Assembly: GCA_039921525.1 (NCBI GenBank)
Contig: JBDSBP010000413.1
Location: forward strand, 1 to 15,411
DNA length: 15,411 nt
Direction: 5' to 3'
Source: JADCRZ01 sp039921525
GTDB taxonomy: Bacteria > Bacteroidota > Bacteroidia > Chitinophagales > Chitinophagaceae
This document shows, piece after piece, positions 1 to 7,646 of this stretch. Position 1 is the stretch's first letter. Every line of letters begins with the position of its first letter. Position numbers and translations under genes: made by a program. Under the pieces are notes generated by a model. That model was not told where the DNA came from. It saw nothing but the letters and a program-made list of their open reading frames with translations, and ran no database searches.

Positions 1-107
1 AATTTTTTTTTGATGTCATCTTTTGGCGAATCGGGAGGAGGTGCAAAAAAAGAAAATAGTATTCCGCAAAAAAAAATTGCGATGATGGCGATATGTTTTT
101 TTTTCAT
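1..107 (-). CDS. Start of an exported protein (partial, runs off left edge)
   Basis: An ATG on the minus strand (complement of 105-107) opens a frame that stays open to the window edge, giving 35 residues. The peptide begins MKKKHIAIIAIFF, a basic start followed by a strongly hydrophobic stretch to about residue 22. It then turns polar with APPPDSPKDD, as in a signal peptide followed by a mature N-terminus. Cleavage after an Ala near residue 22 is plausible. There is a Cys at residue 14, but it lies inside the hydrophobic core rather than at a convincing lipobox. The gene lies on the same strand as, and downstream of, the purple acid phosphatase gene. Its function cannot be told from this fragment. 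The call rests on signal-peptide character and the open frame only, and the many A/T runs make chance a real alternative. Confidence 0.5.
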   Translation of the reverse strand, partial: MKKKHIAIIAIFFCGILFSFFAPPPDSPKDDIKKK

Positions 108-167
108 GGATAGATGCAATATAAGGATTGGTGTGACAGGGATATTACTTGTTGTCTTACTTGCAAA

Positions 168-332
168 TTACCGAAGAAATTGATTAAAGATCGATTTCTC
201 ATTTATAACTTCGTTGAAAAGGATGCTTAAATTTTCCGGATGGATGTCATGGTTCTTCGGAAAGCCTTTACCATATAAAGGAACAAGTGTGTTCCTGAAC
301 ATGTAGCGGTAAGATTTTACCAGCGGTAACAT
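168..332 (-). CDS. Possible small ORF, 54 codons, unrecognised
   Basis: This minus-strand frame has an ATG at 332-330, a stop at 170-168, and an in-frame stop just upstream at 344-342. The peptide begins MLPLVKSYRYMFRNTLVPLY and is of mixed composition, without a signal peptide or transmembrane segment. An internal ATG at 302 would give 44 residues. It fills most of the gap between the phosphatase gene and the partial exported gene, all on one strand. Codon choice looks coding-like, but the frame is too short to judge and I recognise no family. It could be a genuine small protein, a decayed gene fragment or chance. Its 5' part contains an 8-base direct repeat (AGCGGTAA at 305-312 and 322-329 on the plus strand). 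Confidence 0.25.
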   Translation of the reverse strand: MLPLVKSYRYMFRNTLVPLYGKGFPKNHDIHPENLSILFNEVINEKSIFNQFLR

Positions 333-391
333 TATATCAAATCAATCCTTTGCTCAACTATAGAATTTAGCAGCAACGCCAATTTACCATC

Positions 392-3058
392 TTATCGAAC
401 TACTACTTTGTCAGCTACCATAATATTTTCAGGATCTATAATATTTAAGACGTAGATGCCGGATGGTAGGGAAACTTTTATGTCATTAGTGCCTGGCGTT
501 GCAGTAAAGTTTTCATAGTAAACCATTTTACCAGTCATATCAAACATTTTGATCTTGAGCAGTTGTTTCCGGGAGCTTTCGATGGCTATAGTTACCGCAT
601 TCTTATTGGTAGCATTTGATTTTATAGTGTATGTAAAAGACCTTAGCGCTTTATAATCAACACTGCGAACACCTAATATTACGGTTTGACCACTCTTGTT
701 AGTTTTTTTGAGGCGGTAATAGCTATTTCCTTGCAGCGGGTAATTGTCTTCAAATTCATATGTTATGGCAGTGGAAACAGTTAAAAATGGACCACTGGAA
801 TTTGAACTAATCGCTGCTTTTACCATGTTCAGGATGTTAAAATCCATGGCATTGGATGATCGCTCCAAAGTGAAATAAGCGATATTGGCGTCTTTTTCAA
901 CGCTCCACTTTGAAAGAACCGTGTTATATTTCTGTCTTGCTTCAAATTTTACGGAAGATACTGGTGTGGCTGCAGAAGCCTGAATTTCAAAAGTGTCTGT
1001 AATGCAGGTTTTGGAACCTATGCTATCTTTAACATAATAGGTGTATTTATCTATTCGGGCAGGCTTTACCGTTATAGTTCTGGCTCCGCCTGCGCCCACA
1101 GGAGGCTCAGGTAACCAATTATAATTTCCTACCCAGGAAGCAGTTAGATCTACTTCCTTGTTAATTTCTACGGTAATATTTTTTTTAATGTTTACACCCT
1201 TCATAATAGTAAACTGATCCCGTACAACGCCACTTAAACCAAGAAATTTTGCGTCGAGTCGATTATCCTGCACTTCCAGGTATAAAACACCACTTTCACC
1301 ACCAGATGAGCCACTATAGTTTTTATAATAAAATAAAGGCATATCTGCATTCGTGCCTCCACCAATTTGTCCTGCAGATCCGGCTACCACATAAACGGTG
1401 CCTTTTCTTGCAATGGTATCGATCGTAAAATAAGGGCAGGAGTTAGTGGAACCATCGTAACGGGCACTGGATCCATTAACTAGGTTGCCTCCTGTGCCGG
1501 GAGAACTGGCCTTAAAAGTTTTGGAAAGCCCGGTATGTCCTTGTATTAAGAAGCTTCGTTCGTAAACATGACTGTGACCGGCTAAAACCGCGTCCACCCC
1601 AAATCTTTCTAGTATAGGAGTTATCTGTTGACGGATCGCAGTGAGGTCTTGCTCCCAATCAGACCAGTGTGTACCATTTGTATAGGGAGGATGATGTAAA
1701 CAGGCTATGGTCCATTTATGTTTACCGGCGTCAGCAGCTAAATCTTTTTTTAACCATTCAGCCTGCGCTCCTGTTGAATCGCTTAATGAGGTGCCATTAT
1801 CCTGGCCCATTGAATTCAGCATTACAAAATGAATATTACCGTAGTTAAATGAGTAATATGATTCTGTACCGGAAGCAAGTCCGCCGGATTCACCGGCTGT
1901 GGGAAGTGAGAAAACAGAGTAATAGGGTACTCCCTGGGTATAGTACTCATGATTTCCAGGAATTGGGAATACCACATGGTTATCAAATATATTTTCATCA
2001 TATGCATCAAAGAAATTTGTCTGGTATTCACGATCAGAGCCAAAATTATAGGCATTATCTCCTAACATGATGGCGAGTTCAGCACTTGCCCCTTTCTTGT
2101 ATAATTGCAGGTATTTGTTTCTTACATTTCTTTGATGAAGGTTTCCGGAGCCAGCATCACCAAATACACCTATCCTGATTTTGCGGGTAGTATTAGCAGG
2201 AGGGGAAGTGGTAAAATAAGTACGGTAGCTTCCTGCCAGGATATCATTGTTGGCGCCAACGGAATAGTAATACTTCGTATCTGGTTGTAGGCCAGTAATG
2301 CGTAATTCATGATTTGTTGATAAAGAATCATTTTTCACTGAAGAAACCAGAAGGTTTTCTGATGTACCATATTGTATTTTGGAGGAAACGTTATCGCTGG
2401 TTTTCCAGACAATAGTAATGGCATCGCCACTCACCATTTGTAGTAACGGTCCGCGGATAATTTCAGTAGGAGTTTGTTTTGACATCCCGGTCAGTTCAAG
2501 ATCAAAGGTAAGGTCTTCGCTCTTCAGGCTTCCCTGGTGTACCTCTACAGCAATATAATTGATCCCGTTTACAAAATTGCCGCTGGGTATTTTAATTGAT
2601 GTAGTAATGTTTCCATGATCTGGAGTTTCAGCAGAGGCAAGCGAATTATAATTAATAACACCTCCTCCCATATTAGACCTACAAACTTCCTTTCCATTTA
2701 CATACACGATCATTCCATCGTCCAGGTATACCTTTAGTTTAAAAAACGAGAAGAGAGAAGTATTGGGAACATTTAAAGAAGTTCTAAAATAAGTAGTTGT
2801 ATATTTCCTGGCGGTATTGCCCCCATAATTTATGTAAGTTCTTGCATCGCTGTTATTATAACCGAATTTTGCGGGCCCGCTTGGCCAGGATTCCGTACCG
2901 GGTGAGGAAACGTTCTTCCATTCGGCACCGGGATCAGTTCCATTATCAAAATATTTCCAGGAAGCCCCGAACTTAATAAAGGTTGAATCGGCCTGTGCCT
3001 GGCAAGCATAAGTAAGTAAACATGCTGTAGTTATCAGTCTGAAAAGTAAAACTTTCAT
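392..3058 (-). CDS. Secreted purple acid phosphatase-type metallophosphoesterase with T9SS sorting tail
   Basis: An 888-residue multidomain exported phosphoesterase predicted to hydrolyse phosphate monoesters outside the cell. Residues 1-23 are a signal peptide, with probable cleavage after AQA. Residues about 25-195 form a galactose-binding-like beta-sandwich (YLDDGMIVYVNGKEV region at 111-125). A fibronectin III-like purple acid phosphatase N-terminal domain spans about 200-285, and the catalytic metallophosphatase domain about 295-600. All seven expected metal ligands are visible: D301 in GDAG, D334 and Y337 in GDNAY, N369 in GNHE, H455 in CLHHPP, and H495/H497 in GHSHVYER. Y337 is the tyrosine that gives the family its purple Fe(III) centre. 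An Ig/PKD-like segment (about 620-695) and another beta-rich segment (about 700-805) follow. The last 80 residues match a type A T9SS C-terminal sorting domain (KIKMFDMTGK, then LPSGIYVLNI, ending in VADKVVVR). The substrate is unknown. Confidence 0.9.
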   Translation of the reverse strand: MKVLLFRLITTACLLTYACQAQADSTFIKFGASWKYFDNGTDPGAEWKNVSSPGTESWPSGPAKFGYNNSDARTYINYGGNTARKYTTTYFRTSLNVPNTSLFSFFKLKVYLDDGMIVYVNGKEVCRSNMGGGVINYNSLASAETPDHGNITTSIKIPSGNFVNGINYIAVEVHQGSLKSEDLTFDLELTGMSKQTPTEIIRGPLLQMVSGDAITIVWKTSDNVSSKIQYGTSENLLVSSVKNDSLSTNHELRITGLQPDTKYYYSVGANNDILAGSYRTYFTTSPPANTTRKIRIGVFGDAGSGNLHQRNVRNKYLQLYKKGASAELAIMLGDNAYNFGSDREYQTNFFDAYDENIFDNHVVFPIPGNHEYYTQGVPYYSVFSLPTAGESGGLASGTESYYSFNYGNIHFVMLNSMGQDNGTSLSDSTGAQAEWLKKDLAADAGKHKWTIACLHHPPYTNGTHWSDWEQDLTAIRQQITPILERFGVDAVLAGHSHVYERSFLIQGHTGLSKTFKASSPGTGGNLVNGSSARYDGSTNSCPYFTIDTIARKGTVYVVAGSAGQIGGGTNADMPLFYYKNYSGSSGGESGVLYLEVQDNRLDAKFLGLSGVVRDQFTIMKGVNIKKNITVEINKEVDLTASWVGNYNWLPEPPVGAGGARTITVKPARIDKYTYYVKDSIGSKTCITDTFEIQASAATPVSSVKFEARQKYNTVLSKWSVEKDANIAYFTLERSSNAMDFNILNMVKAAISSNSSGPFLTVSTAITYEFEDNYPLQGNSYYRLKKTNKSGQTVILGVRSVDYKALRSFTYTIKSNATNKNAVTIAIESSRKQLLKIKMFDMTGKMVYYENFTATPGTNDIKVSLPSGIYVLNIIDPENIMVADKVVVR

Positions 3059-3085
3059 TAAATGACAATAAGATAATTCTTAAAA

Positions 3086-3102
3086 AATATTCTAAGAATA
3101 TT
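3086..3102. promoter_or_regulatory. Perfect 17-base dyad in phosphatase leader
   Basis: AATATTCT-A-AGAATATT is a perfect palindrome with 8-base arms and one central base. It lies 28-44 bases upstream of the phosphatase ATG, between it and the candidate -7 element. Its size and symmetry suit a dimeric regulator's operator, or a weak AU-rich hairpin in the 5' leader. The regulator is unknown and chance in AT-rich DNA is possible. Confidence 0.35.
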
Positions 3103-3152
3103 GGGCAAAACGTTGGATAAACAATAAGGCTGTAACTAGAGGATAAGATGGA

Positions 3153-3160
3153 CAAATATA
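3153..3160 (-). promoter_or_regulatory. Candidate Bacteroidota -7 element for the phosphatase gene
   Basis: The minus strand reads TATATTTG, an exact match to the TAnnTTTG -7 consensus used by the primary sigma factor of Bacteroidota. It lies about 95 bases upstream of the ATG. No TTTG is visible 19 bases further upstream, so the -33 half is missing. The spacing would place the dyad at 3086-3102 inside the transcribed leader. Confidence 0.35.
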
Positions 3161-3551
3161 ATTACGGCATTTTATATGCCATAAATTATAAGTAATAAAA
3201 CTAGGGTCCGGGGTATAATATATAGCATATTCAGCTTGAGAACTGACTTGGGAGAATATTTTGATTGTTATCAAGATGCTCCCGAAAAATCGGTAGTACC
3301 TTTTTGGGTTTTTTTGTCCCAATTATGGAAAAAAATTGGCAATTTTTCCTTTTATCCCTGGATATGAATACTGGGCTTGTCCTTCAGCCAAGCATATAAT
3401 AAATAAATCCGGCTAATAAAAACGTCAATTAACTAATTTCATAGCGGGAAACCGGCTGTATTTTTAAAATGCCGGTATTCAAGAGTAAATATTTGCCTTA
3501 AAGAAAGATTCACAAAATAGTTTCTTCCTTTAACAAGATCAAAAATTATAT

Positions 3552-4184
3552 ATGGCCAACAAATCTAATAATGAAAATACTGGCTGGCGTTGGAAAAGGA
3601 TATTCCAATATTTTCTCCAGGGAGTGCTGGTAACTGCACCTCTTGGTATTACTATTTATATAATTTACTGGTTTGTTTCTACCATAGACAGCTGGATAAC
3701 GGTAATTCCAGGTAAAGATGCCGCTGGAAATGAAATAAATAGCAACTATGGCACAGGTTTTATTATCATAATAGTCGCATTAATCATAATAGGATACCTC
3801 AGTTCTAATTTCATCACCAGTAAGATTTTCAGTTTATTCGATAGCTGGCTGGAACGTACTCCGGGAATCAAGTTTATCTATTCCTCTATAAGAGATTTCT
3901 TTGAAGCCTTTGCGGGCAATAAAAGGAAGTTTAATAAAGCGGTGCTTATTAATGTACATAGTGCGGATGTATGGCAGATCGGTTTTATTACCAATGAGGA
4001 CGCCGCGGAATTGGGATTAAAAAATTATATCACTGTATATGTTCCCATGTCATATTCTTTTGCCGGCATCACGTATATTGTTCCTCCAGATAAAGTCAGG
4101 AGAATAGAACATATAAGCGCTGGCGAGGCCCTAAAGTATACCATTTCCGGAGGTATTGCGGATATAGAAGAGGAGGATGGTTAA
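3552..4184 (+). CDS. DUF502 family membrane protein
   Basis: A 210-residue inner-membrane protein of unknown function. After a polar N-terminus there are two transmembrane segments, at about residues 19-42 (FLQGVLVTAPLGITIYIIYW) and 68-84 (TGFIIIIVALIIIGYL). They are separated by a polar loop. The family pattern is recognisable in PLGI after the first segment start, in RTPGIKFIYSSIRDF (102-116), and in the soluble C-terminal part with VPMSYSFAGITYIVP (164-178) followed by the GEALKYTISGG segment. Length is normal for DUF502. The start is the ATG at 3552. It is followed after 39 bases by the phospholipase/nuclease-like gene on the same strand, so co-transcription is possible. The assignment to the family is firm; the molecular role is not established. 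Confidence 0.85.
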   Translation: MANKSNNENTGWRWKRIFQYFLQGVLVTAPLGITIYIIYWFVSTIDSWITVIPGKDAAGNEINSNYGTGFIIIIVALIIIGYLSSNFITSKIFSLFDSWLERTPGIKFIYSSIRDFFEAFAGNKRKFNKAVLINVHSADVWQIGFITNEDAAELGLKNYITVYVPMSYSFAGITYIVPPDKVRRIEHISAGEALKYTISGGIADIEEEDG

Positions 4185-4223
4185 ATCCGGGAGGTAGGTA
4201 AATGAAGTCTTAAACTGTGAATA

Positions 4224-5195
4224 TTGAAACGTAAACTTCTTTTATTGGCTGCGTTTTTAGTATTGCTGTATAACAATTGTTTTTGCTGGGGTTTCTTCGC
4301 CCACAAAAAAATTAATTATTACGCGGTATTTCTATTGCCTCCTGAAATGATGGTGTTATATAAGCCAAACATTATTTTTTTAAGTGAGCATGCCGTTGAT
4401 CCGGATAAAAGAAGGTATATGCTAAAGGAAGAAGGTTCCAGGCATTATATCGATATTGACAGGTATGGCCAATTGCCTTTCCGGGAATTGCCCAGGAACT
4501 GGAACGAAGCCATAGCCAGGTTTGGAGAAGACAGTGTGAGAGCCAACGGAATTGTACCCTGGTGGATTCAGATCATGTTGCAAAGACTAACTAAAGCATT
4601 TAAGGATAAGGACGAGACACGTATTTTAAAACTTTCCGCGGAGATCGGTCATTATATTGCTGATTCGCACGTGCCCCTTCATGCTTGTCATAATCACAAC
4701 GGGCAGTTCACGGGTCAAAAGGGTATTCATGGTTTCTGGGAAAGCCGGGTGCCTGAACTATTAGCCGATAAAGAATATAATTTTTTTATCGGCAAGGCCG
4801 ATTATATCCCTGATCCATCCAAATTTATATGGGCCAGGGTATTGGAAAGCGCTGCAGCATCGGATTCTGTATTGTTGAAGGAAAAAGAACTTAGTGCCAC
4901 TTTTGCAGTAGATCAGAAATTTGCATTTGAAGGTAGAAATAACCTGATGGTTCGACAGTATTCAGCGGCTTATACGATCGCTTATGATAAAAAATTGAAT
5001 GGCATGATAGAGCGCAGAATGCGGCAGTCTGTTTATTCAATAGCTTCCTTTTGGTACACAGCATGGGTAAATGCGGGCCAGCCAGATCTGAAGAACCTAA
5101 TCCATAGAGAGTTCAGCCCGGAGGATCTTAAAGAATTCGAAGTACTCAATACCCATTGGAATAATGATACTTTAAAGAGCCTGGAATGCCATTAA
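4224..5195 (+). CDS. Exported zinc-dependent phospholipase C / S1-P1 nuclease family enzyme
   Basis: A 323-residue predicted trinuclear-zinc phosphoesterase, likely periplasmic or surface-exposed. The signal peptide is residues 1-21 (MKRKLLLLAAFLVLLYNNCF then C), and cleavage before W22 would expose a Trp as first mature residue. In P1 nuclease and bacterial PLC the N-terminal Trp is a zinc ligand. The remaining ligands can be placed by spacing: H27 (as H6 of P1), D59 and H74 (15 apart, as D45/H60), H143, D147, H153 (as H116/D120/H126), then H169 and E173 in an HxxxE pair as in PLC. The substrate could be a phospholipid or nucleic acid; the sequence does not decide. The start is TTG: an in-frame TGA lies at 4218-4220 and no in-frame ATG occurs until after the signal peptide. 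Confidence 0.82.
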   Translation: MKRKLLLLAAFLVLLYNNCFCWGFFAHKKINYYAVFLLPPEMMVLYKPNIIFLSEHAVDPDKRRYMLKEEGSRHYIDIDRYGQLPFRELPRNWNEAIARFGEDSVRANGIVPWWIQIMLQRLTKAFKDKDETRILKLSAEIGHYIADSHVPLHACHNHNGQFTGQKGIHGFWESRVPELLADKEYNFFIGKADYIPDPSKFIWARVLESAAASDSVLLKEKELSATFAVDQKFAFEGRNNLMVRQYSAAYTIAYDKKLNGMIERRMRQSVYSIASFWYTAWVNAGQPDLKNLIHREFSPEDLKEFEVLNTHWNNDTLKSLECH

Positions 5196-5219
5196 TTCGT
5201 AATTGATTCCCATGTGTAT

Positions 5220-5227
5220 TACTTTTG
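5220..5227 (+). promoter_or_regulatory. Candidate Bacteroidota -7 element for serC
   Basis: TACTTTTG matches the TAnnTTTG consensus exactly and lies 44 bases upstream of the serC GTG start, just after the end of the phospholipase-like gene. No TTTG is found at the expected distance upstream; the nearest TTG is at 5203-5205, too close. It suggests that serC has its own promoter. Confidence 0.4.
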
Positions 5228-5271
5228 CACCGGTATATAAATCCCGGGAATAATTAAAAACAACATAATCA

Positions 5272-6339
5272 GTGATTTATAATTTTAATTCAGGTCCAAG
5301 TATTTTGCCTAAAGCAGTTTTTGAAGAAGCCGCGAGGTCAGTTGTTAACTATAACGATACCGGGTTGTCAATCCTGGAAATTGGCCATAGAACCCCTATC
5401 TTCCAGGCGGTATTAGACGAAGCTATTGCCCTGGTCAAGGAATTAATGCAGCTGAACAGTGATAAGGAAGTCTTGTTTCTACATGGCGGCGCTTCTACGC
5501 AGTTTTTCCAGGTGCCAATGAATTTATTAAATGATAACGAAACAGCCGCTTACCTTGACTGTGGCGTATGGGGAACTAAAGCTATTAAGGAAGCAAAAGT
5601 GTTTGGTACCGTAAATGTGGTTGCAAGTTCAAAAGATAAAAATTATTCTTACATACCAAAAGATTATGTTATTCCCACAGAGTCTAAATATTTTCATTAT
5701 ACAACTAATAACACTATTGAAGGAACGCAAATGCATTTCGTGCCGGAAACATCCGTGCCTCTGATAGCCGATATGAGCAGTGATATTTTAAGCACGGTAA
5801 TGGACTTCAACCGATTCGCACTCATTTATGCAGGGGCGCAGAAAAATATAGGTGCAACCGGTGTTAACCTGGTAGTAGTCACTAAAGATATAACGGGGAA
5901 GGCCACCCGCAAGATACCCAGCATGGTAGATTATAAAATTCATATTGAAAATGGGTCCATGTTAAATACACCGCCCGTTTTTGCGATATATGTTTGCCTG
6001 CTAACATTGCGCTGGCTTAAAAAACAAGGGGGAGTAGCTGCCATAGAAAAAATAAATAACCAAAAGGCCGAGCTCCTGTATAATACGTTGGATGCATTAC
6101 CTGTTTTTAAACCAACCGTAGCAAAAGAAGACCGCAGCAAAATGAATGTTGTATTCGTTATGGAAGACCCTGCCCTCGAAAAGGAATTTTTAGAAATTTG
6201 TAAAAAGGAAGGTATGGTCGGCGTAAAAGGACATCGGAGCGTAGGCGGGTTCAGAATTAGTTTATACAATGCAATGGAGTTAAATGGTGTGGTAGCCATA
6301 ACAGATCTGATGAAACATTTTGCAAAAACAAAAGCATAA
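5272..6339 (+). CDS. serC: Phosphoserine aminotransferase
   Basis: A 355-residue class V PLP aminotransferase converting 3-phosphohydroxypyruvate and glutamate to phosphoserine and 2-oxoglutarate, the second step of serine biosynthesis. It also acts in some pathways to pyridoxal phosphate. It is cytoplasmic. Family hallmarks are YNFNSGPSILP at 3-13, SILEIGHR at 33-40, the HGGAS phosphate-binding turn at 71-75, D167 in ADMSS, which contacts the PLP ring nitrogen, and K191 in AGAQKNIG, the Schiff-base lysine. GHRSVGGFRISLYNA near the C-terminus is also typical. Length is that of the family. The start is GTG at 5272: an in-frame TAA lies two codons upstream and the conserved N-terminus begins immediately, so no ATG fits. 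It is followed after 24 bases by a DUF1015 gene. No serA is present in the window. Confidence 0.97.
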   Translation: MIYNFNSGPSILPKAVFEEAARSVVNYNDTGLSILEIGHRTPIFQAVLDEAIALVKELMQLNSDKEVLFLHGGASTQFFQVPMNLLNDNETAAYLDCGVWGTKAIKEAKVFGTVNVVASSKDKNYSYIPKDYVIPTESKYFHYTTNNTIEGTQMHFVPETSVPLIADMSSDILSTVMDFNRFALIYAGAQKNIGATGVNLVVVTKDITGKATRKIPSMVDYKIHIENGSMLNTPPVFAIYVCLLTLRWLKKQGGVAAIEKINNQKAELLYNTLDALPVFKPTVAKEDRSKMNVVFVMEDPALEKEFLEICKKEGMVGVKGHRSVGGFRISLYNAMELNGVVAITDLMKHFAKTKA

Positions 6340-6363
6340 CCTTAAAATTATCAACACTGATTC

Positions 6364-7593
6364 ATGGCAACAATAGCCCCGTTTAAAGCACTAAGACCCC
6401 AGGCCCAGTATGCGAAACAGGTTGCAGCACCTCCCTATGATGTGCTGAATAGCAAGGAAGCCAAAATAGCCGCCCAGGGTAATCCTAATTCATTTCTGCA
6501 CATAACAAAATCTGAAATTGACCTCGCGGAAAATACGGATGTACATTCTTTACCCGTATACGAAAAAGCCAAAGAGAATTTAAAGGCCTTCCTCCAGAGA
6601 AATATTCTTTTCAGAGAAGATAAACCCTGCTATTATATTTACCAGTTAGTTATGAATGGCCGTACCCAAACGGGTTTGGTCTGCGGATCATCCCTCGATG
6701 ATTATGATAAGGATGTCATCAAAAAACACGAATTTACGAGGCCCGAAAAAGAACAGGATCGTATCAATCATATAACCGTATCCGGAGCACAAACGGGCAA
6801 TGTTTTCCTGGCTTATCGCACCGTAGATGAAATTGGTGCTATCATTGATCAATGGAAACTTAAGAATACAGCTGTTTATGATTTTACCGCAGATGATGGC
6901 ATTCGCCATACTATTTGGGTAATAAATAACGACAGCAGCATAGAAACACTTACAGAACTGTTCGCATCCAAAGTTCCTAACACGTATATCGCCGATGGCC
7001 ACCATCGGGCCGCAAGTGCTGCCAAAGTAAGAAAGGTACTGGGCAGTAAAGCTTCCGCCAATGCTAATCTATTTTTGACCACCCTCTTCCCCTCCACCCA
7101 GTTATATATTATGGACTATAACCGGGTGGTGAAAGATCTGAATGACCTCGATGAATCTACCTTTCTGCAACGTGTAAAGGAAGATTTCAATATAGAAAAG
7201 GCACCCTCCCAACTCACACCCGCCCATCTGCATGAGTTTGGAATGTACCTGGATAGAAAATGGTATAAATTGATTGCGAAAGAGGGAACATTTTCTACTG
7301 ACCCCATCGGCGTTCTGGACGTGACTATTTTACAAAACAATTTATTAGATAAGATACTAGGAATTAAAGATCAGCGTACAAATCAGCGAATCGATTTTGT
7401 TGGTGGTATTCGGGGACTGGGAGAGTTGGAAACCAGGGTTGACACTGGTGAAATGAAGGTTGCAATCAGCCTTTTCCCGGTGAGTATTCAGCAATTATTT
7501 GATATTGCCGACAGTGGAAATGTGATGCCCCCCAAAAGCACCTGGTTCGAACCAAAATTACGTGACGGACTGTTAACACACCTGATTGATTAA
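6364..7593 (+). CDS. DUF1015 family protein, probably linked to serine metabolism
   Basis: A 409-residue cytoplasmic protein of the DUF1015 family, whose members are usually about this long. Recognisable blocks are PFKALRP at 6-12, the AAPPYDVL motif at 21-28, KKHEFTRPEKEQDR at 120-133, and IADGHHRAASA, with D211-G-H-H-R215. I recall DUF1015 genes lying with serC and serA in many Bacteroidota; here the gene sits 24 bases behind serC, which suggests co-transcription and a role near phosphoserine. The DGHHR block resembles the signature of ParB/Srx-fold free serine kinases (SerK, SbnI). A nucleotide-dependent reaction on serine or phosphoserine is therefore an attractive but untested inference. 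No signal peptide or transmembrane segment is seen. Family membership is firm and function is open. Confidence 0.88.
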   Translation: MATIAPFKALRPQAQYAKQVAAPPYDVLNSKEAKIAAQGNPNSFLHITKSEIDLAENTDVHSLPVYEKAKENLKAFLQRNILFREDKPCYYIYQLVMNGRTQTGLVCGSSLDDYDKDVIKKHEFTRPEKEQDRINHITVSGAQTGNVFLAYRTVDEIGAIIDQWKLKNTAVYDFTADDGIRHTIWVINNDSSIETLTELFASKVPNTYIADGHHRAASAAKVRKVLGSKASANANLFLTTLFPSTQLYIMDYNRVVKDLNDLDESTFLQRVKEDFNIEKAPSQLTPAHLHEFGMYLDRKWYKLIAKEGTFSTDPIGVLDVTILQNNLLDKILGIKDQRTNQRIDFVGGIRGLGELETRVDTGEMKVAISLFPVSIQQLFDIADSGNVMPPKSTWFEPKLRDGLLTHLID

Positions 7594-7646
7594 CGTTACC
7601 TGGCAAGACATGCTACAGCCCCAATTGTATAACTTATTATAAACAG

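Larger units (their letters stand above)
3059..3551. other. Divergent intergenic region between phosphatase and DUF502 genes
   Basis: These 493 bases hold no convincing gene; the frames present are short and without family features. The region must carry promoters for both flanking genes. On the phosphatase side are a 17-base dyad and a -7-like element, listed separately. On the DUF502 side there is a 6-bp inverted repeat, ACCGGC (3451-3456) with GCCGGT (3471-3476), whose AT-rich loop contains a further ATTTT/AAAAT pair. Another loose hairpin of A and T runs lies near 3326-3349. I see no full TTTG-N19-TAnnTTTG promoter in front of the DUF502 gene. Confidence 0.6.

Noticed and set aside
1822..2290. 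Frames overlapping the phosphatase gene on both strands
   Set aside because: They lie entirely within a strongly supported gene and encode low-complexity, family-less peptides.
392..3058. Lipoprotein reading of the phosphatase signal peptide (Cys19)
   Set aside because: The residues before Cys19 (TYA) do not make a good lipobox, and the T9SS tail fits ordinary signal peptidase I cleavage after AQA.
3451..3476. ACCGGC/GCCGGT inverted repeat as a terminator
   Set aside because: No gene ends near it on either strand; it lies upstream of the DUF502 gene, so it is mentioned only as a structure in the intergenic region.
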